Below, piece after piece: positions 1 through 7,402 of a stretch of DNA of 32,016 bases (within the stretch, counting starts at the first letter, position 1; each line of letters starts with the position of its first letter). The stretch covers positions 1 through 32,016 of the forward strand of contig NZ_BCNS01000137.1 of NCBI RefSeq assembly GCF_001528745.1, written 5' to 3'. Both the position numbers and the translations under genes were made by a program. The notes under the pieces were generated by a model. That model was not told the origin of the DNA and did not search any database. It worked only from the letters and a program-made list of their open reading frames with translations. The DNA comes from Marinobacterium profundum (GTDB lineage: Bacteria; Pseudomonadota; Gammaproteobacteria; Pseudomonadales; Balneatricaceae).

Positions 1-84
1 TTTCTATTTAACGCAAAACAGCACAAAAAACAGCCAAACTCAGGTGGCTCGCAGTAGGTTGAGTATTGTCGGACAGCCTCCTAG
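1..84. mobile_element. Right part of a CTAG-bounded miniature element (cut by window edge)
   Basis: Bases 2-84 are repeated exactly at 165-247 (offset 163). The block ends in CGGACAGCCTCCTAG, the same right terminus as the complete element that follows. The CTAG at 81-84 is shared with the next element, so the two sit head to tail with a single CTAG between them. No coding capacity is visible. The left end lies outside the window. Confidence 0.7.
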
Positions 85-247
85 GAGGCTGTCCGAGAAT
101 GCTGGCCGTAGCGAGAGCCGACTGATTTGAGCGGGTTTTTGCGGTGTTTTAAGGCGAATAGTGGTTCTATTTAACGCAAAACAGCACAAAAAACAGCCAA
201 ACTCAGGTGGCTCGCAGTAGGTTGAGTATTGTCGGACAGCCTCCTAG
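81..247. mobile_element. MITE-like element, 167 bp, 15-bp perfect terminal inverted repeats ending in CTAG
   Basis: The left end CTAGGAGGCTGTCCG (81-95) is the exact reverse complement of the right end (233-247). The interior has no ORF. It shares a motif with the element at 31483-31714: a GTAGCGAG block, then a run ending GGCGAATAGTGGTTCTATTTAAC. Both elements start and end with CTAG, which could be a duplicated or palindromic 4-bp target. The architecture suggests a non-autonomous derivative of an insertion sequence. The ends remind me of IS1182-type elements, but I cannot confirm this. The junction with the preceding copy forms a perfect 24-bp palindrome at 71-94. Confidence 0.75.
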
Positions 248-349
248 TGTGTTCACTTTTGCGGGGGCACATCAGAAACACAGCGGCCAGCCAGGTGCGA
301 CAGGGTCACAACCGGCTGCCGCCTTCAATGAAACAGGCAGAGAGCCTGA

Positions 350-1156
350 TCAGGCCTTTTTAATCATCCATTCGTGATCGGGGTCATTGTGGAAGATCCA
401 GGTACGTTCGGGGCCGGCCATTACATTGAGGTAATAAAGGTCATAGCCGTGGGCTGCTCCAACTGGATGATAACCCTCAGGCACCATCACCACATTGCGG
501 TCTTCCACCGCCATGGTTTCATCCAGGCTGCGATCATCCGTATAAACGCGCTGGAAGGCAAAGCCCTGGGGTGGGTTGATACGGTGGTAGTAGGTTTCTT
601 CCAGTCGAGTTTCCGCCGGAGCCGCGTCACGATCATGCTTGTGCGGCGGATAGCTGGACCAGTTACCGCCGGGGGTGAAGACTTCGCACACCAGCAGGTG
701 TTCTGCAGCCATGTTGCCGAACAGGATATTGCACACATGACGCTGGTTGGTACCCTCGCCTCGCATCTCGTAACGGGTATCAGCCGGGGTAATCAGGCGG
801 GCACCAAACTCGCCCTTGGCGAGTGCCTTGCACACCGCCAGCTCCAGTACTGTCGTGGCCGTGACGCGGTAACTATCCGAGGGCGGTACATACACGCTAT
901 AGGGCGCCTTCTGCTCGAATACGCTCATGCGCTCGCCAAGCCCAGTCCAGCTTTCCTGCTCGGTAGCGATATCCGCCAGACCACTGACCAGCACCAGGCA
1001 GACTTCCTGATCGCCAGTCGCCTGCTCCAGCACCTGGCCTGGCTGCAACTGGTAGACCTCAAAACCGACATAGTCCCAGCCAGCGGAGGCAGGCGTTATA
1101 CGCTGAATACAGCCCTGTTCATCGGGCGTTGTCGGGCGGGACAGGAGCTTGGACAT
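350..1156 (-). CDS. iolB: 5-deoxy-glucuronate isomerase IolB
   Basis: 268 aa, normal length for IolB. The enzyme isomerises 5-deoxy-D-glucuronate to 2-deoxy-5-keto-D-gluconate in cytosolic myo-inositol catabolism. The protein is a bicupin. Family-typical stretches include the central NILFGNMAAEHLLVCEVFTPGGNWSSYPPHKHDRD region with its metal-ligand histidines, ETYYHRINPPQGFAFQRVYT, and VVMVPEGYHPVGAAHGYDLYYLNVMAGP near the C terminus. The start at 1156 (MSKLLSRP) was chosen because AAAGGTGAA lies just upstream and because the longer frame, open to 1282, would run into the upstream gene. It lies 59 bp downstream of the RpiR-type regulator on the same strand, probably in one transcript. A weak hairpin (stem CAGGC/GCCTG, 334-348) follows the stop. 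Identification rests on recognisable family sequence and on iolCDEA next door. Confidence 0.95.
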   Translation of the reverse strand: MSKLLSRPTTPDEQGCIQRITPASAGWDYVGFEVYQLQPGQVLEQATGDQEVCLVLVSGLADIATEQESWTGLGERMSVFEQKAPYSVYVPPSDSYRVTATTVLELAVCKALAKGEFGARLITPADTRYEMRGEGTNQRHVCNILFGNMAAEHLLVCEVFTPGGNWSSYPPHKHDRDAAPAETRLEETYYHRINPPQGFAFQRVYTDDRSLDETMAVEDRNVVMVPEGYHPVGAAHGYDLYYLNVMAGPERTWIFHNDPDHEWMIKKA

Positions 1157-1215
1157 GAATTTCACCTTTATTAGGGTTAAGAGTTCAGTGGGTAGCAACC
1201 AGCCCCGCCCGGTAT

Positions 1216-2058
1216 TTAGCCGGCCACAGTCTGCTTGTCGACCCGGTAGGCCAGGCTGATCGACAGCGCCTGAGCCAGGCAAAGGGTGGAGCCAAGAGCA
1301 CGAAAACCATGTACTTCGGCATCGCGTACCACAAAACAGACAGAGGCCAGCGCCGCCAGCGGGCTGAGCTGACTGTCGGTAATCAGTATCAGCGGTACAC
1401 CGCGCTCGACCGCCGCCTTGGCGACGTCCTGGGTTTCCGGTGCATAGGGGTGGAAACTGGTGGCGATGATCGCATCGCCCTTGCCAATAGCACCGCCCTG
1501 CTCGGCGTACATGCCCCCCACGCCGTCAATCAGATAGGCGCGACGGTCAATATGACGCAGTGCATAGGCGAAATAGGTCGCTACCACAAAGGCACGGCGC
1601 ACACCCACCACATGGGTGGCTTCGGCTGCGGCCAGAATATCCACCGCCCGCTCGAGATCTTCCTCGCTGATGCTGTCGCGCAGCTGTTCCAGCGCCACGG
1701 CGCTGGCGCCGGCAAACTGTGACAGCAGCTGCAGCGGTGTATCCCGGCTGTCATCCCCCAGTTCTTCGCGCGCTATGCGGATGCGCTCGGTATAGCTGGG
1801 CGACTCCTGAATCAGCTTTTGCTGAAACAGCCGCTGCATTTCGCTAAAGCCGCTATAACCAAAGGCATTGGCAAAACGCACCAGCGTCGAAGGATGCACA
1901 CTGGCATCCTTGGCAATCACCGCAACGGTGCCAAAGGCAATCGCATTGGGGTTGTCCATCACATACTGCGCCACCTGGCGCAGGCGCTTGCTCAGCACCG
2001 AGTGCTGTTCAGCGATGGCTGACTTCAGATCGGCCAGTGTTTGGGGTACTGCATTCAT
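1216..2058 (-). CDS. iolR: MurR/RpiR-family transcriptional regulator of inositol catabolism (IolR-like)
   Basis: 280 aa. The N-terminal HTH_6 domain (about residues 1-77) contains the RpiR signature around VIAKDASVHPSTLVRFANAFGYSGFSE. A C-terminal SIS sugar-phosphate-binding domain (about 120-260) contains HVVGVRRAF and GKGDAIIATSFHPYAPET. A good ribosome-binding site (GGAGGG) sits 9 nt before the ATG. The gene is divergent from iolC and directly upstream of iolB. RpiR-type repressors (IolR of Sinorhizobium is the model I recall) regulate iol genes and are relieved by an inositol-derived phosphorylated intermediate. The GGAA-N6-TTCC sites in the divergent spacer fit that model. Family is certain. 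The specific role as iol repressor is inferred from position and sites. Confidence 0.88.
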   Translation of the reverse strand: MNAVPQTLADLKSAIAEQHSVLSKRLRQVAQYVMDNPNAIAFGTVAVIAKDASVHPSTLVRFANAFGYSGFSEMQRLFQQKLIQESPSYTERIRIAREELGDDSRDTPLQLLSQFAGASAVALEQLRDSISEEDLERAVDILAAAEATHVVGVRRAFVVATYFAYALRHIDRRAYLIDGVGGMYAEQGGAIGKGDAIIATSFHPYAPETQDVAKAAVERGVPLILITDSQLSPLAALASVCFVVRDAEVHGFRALGSTLCLAQALSISLAYRVDKQTVAG

Positions 2059-2113
2059 GGTTCCGCGTCCCTCCAGTGTTCAGGGTTCCTTATAACCCCC
2101 GCGCCACTGAATT

Positions 2114-2127
2114 GGAATGAAATTTCC
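2114..2127. promoter_or_regulatory. Putative IolR operator 1
   Basis: GGAATGAAATTTCC fits GGAA-N6-TTCC exactly. It lies 56 bp upstream of the iolR start codon, consistent with autorepression of iolR-iolB. GGAA-N6-TTCC is, as I recall, the motif proposed for rhizobial IolR. Use here is inferred. Confidence 0.55.
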
Positions 2128-2199
2128 AAAAATGAAGTAGCGCCGGCCTCTGCACCTGCTCGTGGCGGCATTAAGGCCCGTGCGATAACCCAACCATAA

Positions 2200-2213
2200 G
2201 GAATTTATGTTCC
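2200..2213. promoter_or_regulatory. Putative IolR operator 2
   Basis: GGAATTTATGTTCC is a second perfect GGAA-N6-TTCC site, 86 bp from the first. Confidence 0.55.
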
Positions 2214-2228
2214 TGTTTCAATATTCAC

Positions 2229-2242
2229 AGAATATTTATTCC
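2229..2242. promoter_or_regulatory. Putative IolR operator 3 (one mismatch)
   Basis: AGAATATTTATTCC deviates from GGAA-N6-TTCC at the first base only and starts 29 bp after the second site. The short spacing could allow cooperative binding. Confidence 0.4.
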
Positions 2243-2610
2243 ATATTGAAGGTCACAACATCCCCTTTAGCGCAGTATCTGTGTCTCTAAATAGCTGTCT
2301 GCAACCTATCTGGCCGGTACAGGAGCTTCTATAGGCCGTGGCTCTGACGTCATTTAAGACACTTAAATAAAAAATATTTTCCATTCTGTTGCTGTTATGG
2401 AATTTTTATTCTATTCTCGATCCAGACACTCACCACTAAGAGCTCACAGAGCCCGTGGGTAAACCGTACAGCTTGCCCTATGACCGCCACTAAAGCCCTA
2501 TAGTCGGTCATACTGAATAGCGAGCTGCCGGCAACAGATTTGGAATACTTTTTCAAATTACGACAATAAGCACAGTCGCCGTGGGACGCACGGCCCAGGA
2601 GCATCACCCT

Positions 2611-4545
2611 ATGAGCAACTTCAGCGCCAGCAGCGCAGACCGGCCACTGGATGTCATCTGCCTTGGCAGAGCCGCCGTGGACTTTTACGGCGATCAGATC
2701 GGTAGCCGTCTGGAAGACATGTCCGGCTTTGCGAAATACCTGGGGGGCTCATCGGCCAACATCGCCTTTGGTACCGCACGCCTGGGCCTCAAATCCGCCA
2801 TGCTGACGCGGGTAGGTGATGAGCACATGGGGCGTTTTGTGCGCGAAGAACTGGCCCGTGCCGGTGTTGATGTCAGCCATGTAAAGACTGACCCCGAACG
2901 TCATACCGGCCTGGTGATTCTGGGTATCAAGGATCAGGAAACCTTCCCGCTGATCTTCTACCGACGCGACTGCGCCGATATGGCGATAAGCCCAGATGAT
3001 TTCTCGCCCGAGTTTATTGCCTCCAGCCGCGCCCTGCTGATTACCGGCACACACTTTTCCACCGAACAGACCTACGCCGCCAGCAAAACGGCCATGGAAC
3101 ACGCCCGTGCCGCCGGTACCAAAGTCATTCTGGATATCGATTATCGCCCGGTACTCTGGGGCCTCACGGGTATAGGTGAAGGCGAAAACCGCTTCGTCTC
3201 CGATGACAGCGTCAGCGCCCACCTGCAAACCGTGCTGCCCTACTGCAACCTGATCGTGGGCACCGAGGAAGAAGTGCATATCGCCGGCGGCAGCACCGAC
3301 ACCATCACCGCACTGAAGAAAATTCGCGAGCTGAGCGATGCCACTATAGTGCTCAAGCTCGGCGCCCTGGGTTGCACAGTACTGGAAGGCGCCATCCCCG
3401 ACAGCATGGACAGCTTCGATGTCTTCACCGGCGTACGGGTAGATGTGCTCAATGTGCTGGGTGCTGGCGATGCTTTTATGTCGGGCTACCTGCGCGGCTA
3501 CCTGCGTGATGAAAGCCCCGAGCGTTGCTGCGCATACGCCAATGCCTGCGGCGCCCTGGTGGTGTCGCGCCACGGCTGCGCACCAGCCATCCCCAGTGGC
3601 GAGGAACTGGACTACTACCTGCTGCACGCCCACGAAATCCCGCGCCCGGACCAGGATACGGAGCTCAACTACCTGCACCGCGTTACAACCCGCAGCAATG
3701 GCGAGTGGAACGAAATTTGCGGCCTGGCATTTGACCACCGCAAGCAGCTGTTCGATATGGCCAAAGCAGTAGGCGCAGATCCTGTGCGCATAAAATCCCT
3801 CAAGCGCTTGCTGGTACAGGCTGCCCGTCGCGGCGCCGACACTGCGGGCCTCAACGGCAACGTCGGCGTACTGATCGACGATACCTACGGCCAGGATGCG
3901 CTGAACGATGTTACCGGCCAGGGCTGGTGGATCGGGCGCCCGGTGGAACTGCCCTCGTCTTTGCCAATCGAACTCGAAGGCGGCCGCTCCATTGGCTCAC
4001 GCCTGCGTGAATGGCCCCGCGAACACGTGGTGAAATGCCTGATTTTCTACCACCCAGACCACGCCATCGAGACCCGCCTGGCCCAGGAACGCCAGGCCAT
4101 GGAACTCTACAAGGCCTGCTGTGCCTCCGGCCACGAACTGCTGCTGGAGCTGATTCCCCCCAGGGACATGCCCCAGGACGACAGCACCCTGGTACGTTCC
4201 CTGGCCCGCTTCTACAACCTGGGAGTCCGCCCAGACTGGTGGAAACTACCCTCACCGAGTCGCAACGCCTGGGCACAGATCAGCGACCTGATCAAAACCC
4301 GCGCGCCCCATTGCCGTGGCGTGGTACTGCTGGGTCTGGATGCACCGATTGAGGAAATCCGCCAGGGCTTCAATAACACCGCAGGCTTTGATATCTGCAA
4401 GGGCTTCACCATTGGCCGCACTCTCTGGGCGAAGGAAAGCCGCCAGTGGCTGGCCGGCGAAATCGATGATGAAAGCCTGATCGACGGCGTCAGCAATAAC
4501 TACCTGCAACTGATTCAGTACTGGCGCGAACGCACCGCCAGCTAA
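2611..4545 (+). CDS. iolC: Bifunctional 5-dehydro-2-deoxygluconokinase IolC with C-terminal DUF2090 domain
   Basis: 644 aa from the ATG at 2611, chosen for AGGAG 9 nt upstream; an in-frame GTG at 2581 has no comparable site. Residues ~13-335 are a PfkB/ribokinase-type kinase: GGSSANIAFGTARLG near the N terminus, and NVLGAGDAFMSGYLRG around residue 281-296 with the catalytic Asp. It phosphorylates 2-deoxy-5-keto-D-gluconate. Residues ~345-640 match DUF2090 (WNEICGLAFDHRKQLFDMA near residue 364, then a barrel-like region). Single-domain IolC is ~325-340 aa, so this is a fusion, one known in other Proteobacteria. No separate iolJ aldolase gene is in this cluster, so the DUF2090 part is the obvious candidate for splitting the 6-phosphate into DHAP and malonate semialdehyde. 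That function is inference. It is the first gene of iolCDEA, 16 bp before iolD. Confidence 0.95.
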   Translation: MSNFSASSADRPLDVICLGRAAVDFYGDQIGSRLEDMSGFAKYLGGSSANIAFGTARLGLKSAMLTRVGDEHMGRFVREELARAGVDVSHVKTDPERHTGLVILGIKDQETFPLIFYRRDCADMAISPDDFSPEFIASSRALLITGTHFSTEQTYAASKTAMEHARAAGTKVILDIDYRPVLWGLTGIGEGENRFVSDDSVSAHLQTVLPYCNLIVGTEEEVHIAGGSTDTITALKKIRELSDATIVLKLGALGCTVLEGAIPDSMDSFDVFTGVRVDVLNVLGAGDAFMSGYLRGYLRDESPERCCAYANACGALVVSRHGCAPAIPSGEELDYYLLHAHEIPRPDQDTELNYLHRVTTRSNGEWNEICGLAFDHRKQLFDMAKAVGADPVRIKSLKRLLVQAARRGADTAGLNGNVGVLIDDTYGQDALNDVTGQGWWIGRPVELPSSLPIELEGGRSIGSRLREWPREHVVKCLIFYHPDHAIETRLAQERQAMELYKACCASGHELLLELIPPRDMPQDDSTLVRSLARFYNLGVRPDWWKLPSPSRNAWAQISDLIKTRAPHCRGVVLLGLDAPIEEIRQGFNNTAGFDICKGFTIGRTLWAKESRQWLAGEIDDESLIDGVSNNYLQLIQYWRERTAS

Positions 4546-4561
4546 GCCGGAGATAAGATTC

Positions 4562-6412
4562 ATGAAGACAATCAGACTCACCATGGCGCAGGCCGTCATT
4601 CGCTATCTGACGGCACAAAAAGTGCTGATCGACGGTGAACTCAAGCCCATGTTCGCCGGTTGCTGGGCCATCTTCGGTCACGGCAACGTGGCAGGCCTTG
4701 GCGAAGCGCTCTATCAGGTGCAGGACCAGCTGCCCACCTACCGCGCCCACAATGAGCAGGGCATGGCCCACGCCGCCATCGCCTATGCCAAGACGCTGAA
4801 TCGCCGACAGATGATGGCTTGCACCGCTTCCGCAGGCCCAGGTGCCGTCAATATGGTGACCGCCGCCGCCGTGGCCCACGTTAACCGTCTGCCAGTGCTC
4901 TTCCTGCCGGGGGATACCTTTGCCACCCGTCTGCCGGACCCGGTACTGCAGCAGGTCGAGAATTTTCATGACCATACGCTCACATCCAACGACTGCTTCA
5001 AGCCGGTAAGCCGCTTTTTCGATCGCATTACCCGCCCGGAACAGCTGCTGACCTCCCTGCCCCAGGCCATGCGCGTGCTGACAGATCCGATCGAATGCGG
5101 ACCTGTGACCCTGGCGCTGCCGCAGGATGTGCAGACCATGGCCTACGACTACCCGGAGCATTTCTTTAACGAGAAACTGCATCAGCTGCGCCGCCAGGCG
5201 CCGGATCAGCGCGAGCTAGAAGACGCCATAGCCCTGATTCGCCAGGCCAAGAAGCCACTGCTGATCGCAGGCGGCGGCGTGCACTACTCAGGCGCCCTGG
5301 AAGAACTGGATGCCCTGGTCACCCGCTTCAACCTGCCGGTGGGTGAAACCCAGGCCGGCAAGGGGGCCCTGCCCTGGGATCATGAACGGAATATGGGCAC
5401 TGTGGGTGTTACAGGTGCGGCCTCCACCAATGCACTGGCAGCAGAAGCCGACCTGATCATTGCCGTGGGCACCCGCCTGGGCGATTTCGCCACGGGTTCC
5501 CGCGCCCTGATCAACCCGAACGCCAAACTGCTGTGCCTTAACGTCGCCTCCTTCGATGCCATCAAACACAGGGCGCTGCCGCTGGTCGGCGATGCCAAAC
5601 TGGCGCTGGCCCTGCTGGAAGCTGGCCTGGACGGCTGGCAGCCCGAAGGCAACTGGATCGAAAAAGCGGCCCAGTTGCGCGTGCAGTGGAATCACTCAGT
5701 GGACGTGGCCACCACGGATAGAGGCACCAATCTGCCCACCGATGCCGAAGTCGTGGGTGCGGTAAACCGCGCTGCCGGCGAAAAGGACATAGTGGTCTGT
5801 GCCGCGGGCGGCTTGCCGGGCGAGCTGCAAAAACTGTGGCGTACCCGCTTTGATCGCGGCTACCACATGGAATACGGCTACTCCTGCATGGGCTACGAGC
5901 TGGCAGGTGGTCTGGGCGCCAAAATGGCCAAACCCGATTCCGAGATCTTTGTCATGGTGGGAGATGGCTCCTACCTGATGCTCAACTCCGAAATTGCCAC
6001 CTCGGTCATGCTGGGCCACAAGATCGTCATGGTGGTGCTGGATAACCGCGGCTTTGGCTGCATCCACCGTCTGCAGCAGTTCTGCGGCGGCCCCGGCTTT
6101 AACAACATGCTGGAAGACTGCCTCACCGTTGAAGGTGGCGCACCCAAAACCGACTTCGCAGGCCACGCCCGGGCACTCGGCGCCAGGGCTGAAAAGGTCG
6201 GTAATATTCAGCAACTGGAAGCGGCTCTGGAACGCGCCAAGGCCTCGCCTATCAGCTACCTGATCACCCTGGATACCGATGTCGTCAATGCCGCAGAAGA
6301 AGGCGGTTCCTGGTGGGATGTCGCCGTGCCCGAGGTATCGCCGCGCGAACAGGTGATGGAAGCACGCCGCCGCTACGAGTCCTTCAAGGCCCGTCAGCTG
6401 CAAAATATCTAG
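4562..6412 (+). CDS. iolD: 3D-(3,5/4)-trihydroxycyclohexane-1,2-dione acylhydrolase IolD (ThDP-dependent)
   Basis: 616 aa, usual length. The enzyme opens the ring of trihydroxycyclohexane-1,2-dione to give 5-deoxy-D-glucuronate using thiamine diphosphate. The N-terminal ThDP-binding domain has the activating Glu in YRAHNEQGMAHAAIAYAKTL (about residue 64). A central domain follows. The C-terminal domain carries the ThDP/Mg motif from GDGSYLML (about residue 466) to DNRGFGC. GGAG lies 9 nt before the ATG. It sits between iolC and iolE in the same operon and acts between IolE and IolB in the pathway. Confidence 0.96.
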   Translation: MKTIRLTMAQAVIRYLTAQKVLIDGELKPMFAGCWAIFGHGNVAGLGEALYQVQDQLPTYRAHNEQGMAHAAIAYAKTLNRRQMMACTASAGPGAVNMVTAAAVAHVNRLPVLFLPGDTFATRLPDPVLQQVENFHDHTLTSNDCFKPVSRFFDRITRPEQLLTSLPQAMRVLTDPIECGPVTLALPQDVQTMAYDYPEHFFNEKLHQLRRQAPDQRELEDAIALIRQAKKPLLIAGGGVHYSGALEELDALVTRFNLPVGETQAGKGALPWDHERNMGTVGVTGAASTNALAAEADLIIAVGTRLGDFATGSRALINPNAKLLCLNVASFDAIKHRALPLVGDAKLALALLEAGLDGWQPEGNWIEKAAQLRVQWNHSVDVATTDRGTNLPTDAEVVGAVNRAAGEKDIVVCAAGGLPGELQKLWRTRFDRGYHMEYGYSCMGYELAGGLGAKMAKPDSEIFVMVGDGSYLMLNSEIATSVMLGHKIVMVVLDNRGFGCIHRLQQFCGGPGFNNMLEDCLTVEGGAPKTDFAGHARALGARAEKVGNIQQLEAALERAKASPISYLITLDTDVVNAAEEGGSWWDVAVPEVSPREQVMEARRRYESFKARQLQNI

Positions 6413-6457
6413 CACTCGATAACAAACAATCTAATTGCTGCGATTTTGGAGAACAGA

Positions 6458-7357
6458 ATGAGTGTACGCATTGGTATCAACCCGCTGACCTGGACCAACG
6501 ATGACATGCCGGCGCTGGGCGCCGACACCTCGCTGGATACCTGCCTCACCGAAGGCAAGCAGGCCGGTTACGCAGGCTTTGAACTGGGCCAGAAATTCCC
6601 CCGTACCCCTGAAGCCCTGGGCCCGATTCTGGACAGCCACGGCCTGAGCCTGGTATCCGGCTGGTACAGCAGTGAGCTGCTGAACCGCAGCGCCGAAGAC
6701 GAAATCGCGGCGCTCCAGGGTCACTTGACACTTCTCAAGTCCCTCGGTGCCAAGGTCATGGTGTTCTGCGAAGTCACCGGCTGCGTGCACGGCCAGATCG
6801 AAACCCCGGTGACTCAGCGCCCGGTGATGAACGATGCCCAGTGGACCCTGTTCCTTGAGCGCCTGGATACAGTGGCCGAATACTGTCTCGCCCAGGGTGT
6901 GCGCCTGGCGTACCACCACCATATGGGCACCGTGGTCGAAACCGAAGCCGAAGTCGATCGCCTGATGGCCGGCACCTCCGATGCCCTGGGCCTGCTGCTC
7001 GACACAGGCCACATGACCTACGCCGGCGGTGACCCACTGGCGGTACAGCAGCGCCACGCAGACCGCATCTGCCATGTGCATTGCAAGGATATCCGTCCCG
7101 AGATCATGCGGGATGCCAAAAACCGTGACCTGAGCTTTCTCAGCGCCATGCTTAACGGTGTTTTCACCGTGCCGGGCGATGGCTTTATTGACTACGAAAC
7201 CCTGTTCAAGGCCCTTAAGGCCAGCAGCTACGAAGGCTGGCTGGTGGTTGAGGCCGAACAGGATCCAAGCGTTGCGCACCCGCTGACTTACGCGACCCTG
7301 GGTCGCAATCACCTGCAGCGCTTCTGTGACAATGCCGGACTCGAGATCCGCAGCTAA
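6458..7357 (+). CDS. iolE: Inosose dehydratase IolE (myo-inosose-2 dehydratase)
   Basis: 299 aa from the ATG at 6458, preceded by TTGGAG. A TTG-started extension at 6446 is open but would overlap the ribosome-binding site. The protein is a xylose-isomerase-like TIM barrel of the AP endonuclease 2 superfamily. The N terminus (MSVRIGINPLTWTNDDMPALG) is typical of IolE. Likely metal ligands are in LLLDTGHMTYAGGDP (about 178-192), HVHCKDIRPE and LVVEAEQDP (about 260). It dehydrates 2-keto-myo-inositol to the substrate of IolD. It lies 45 bp downstream of iolD and 45 bp upstream of iolA. Confidence 0.96.
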   Translation: MSVRIGINPLTWTNDDMPALGADTSLDTCLTEGKQAGYAGFELGQKFPRTPEALGPILDSHGLSLVSGWYSSELLNRSAEDEIAALQGHLTLLKSLGAKVMVFCEVTGCVHGQIETPVTQRPVMNDAQWTLFLERLDTVAEYCLAQGVRLAYHHHMGTVVETEAEVDRLMAGTSDALGLLLDTGHMTYAGGDPLAVQQRHADRICHVHCKDIRPEIMRDAKNRDLSFLSAMLNGVFTVPGDGFIDYETLFKALKASSYEGWLVVEAEQDPSVAHPLTYATLGRNHLQRFCDNAGLEIRS

Positions 7358-7402
7358 TACGAGCCTTGCGGGCACTCACTGACACGATTAAAAGGAAACA
7401 GC

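Larger units (their letters stand above)
2059..2610. promoter_or_regulatory. Divergent control region iolR-iolB / iolCDEA
   Basis: This 552-bp spacer between two divergent transcription units has no convincing gene. It is clearly more AT-rich than its flanks from about 2195 to 2420. It carries two perfect GGAA-N6-TTCC sites (2114-2127 and 2200-2213) and near matches at 2229-2242 (AGAA-N6-TTCC), 2399-2412 (GGAA-N6-TTCT) and 2542-2555 (GGAA-N6-TTCA). I could not place the core promoters confidently. Confidence 0.6.

Noticed and set aside
374-1174. Long plus-strand ORF opposite iolB
   Set aside because: It is the antisense shadow of iolB, with no domain-like sequence and no ribosome-binding site.
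1157-1282. N-terminal extension of IolB to 1282
   Set aside because: It would overlap the regulator gene. AAAGGTGAA and the family N terminus support the start at 1156.
2395-2607. Minus-strand 70-aa ORF in the iol control region
   Set aside because: No ribosome-binding site and no recognisable content. It overlaps the iolC leader and the operator-like sites.
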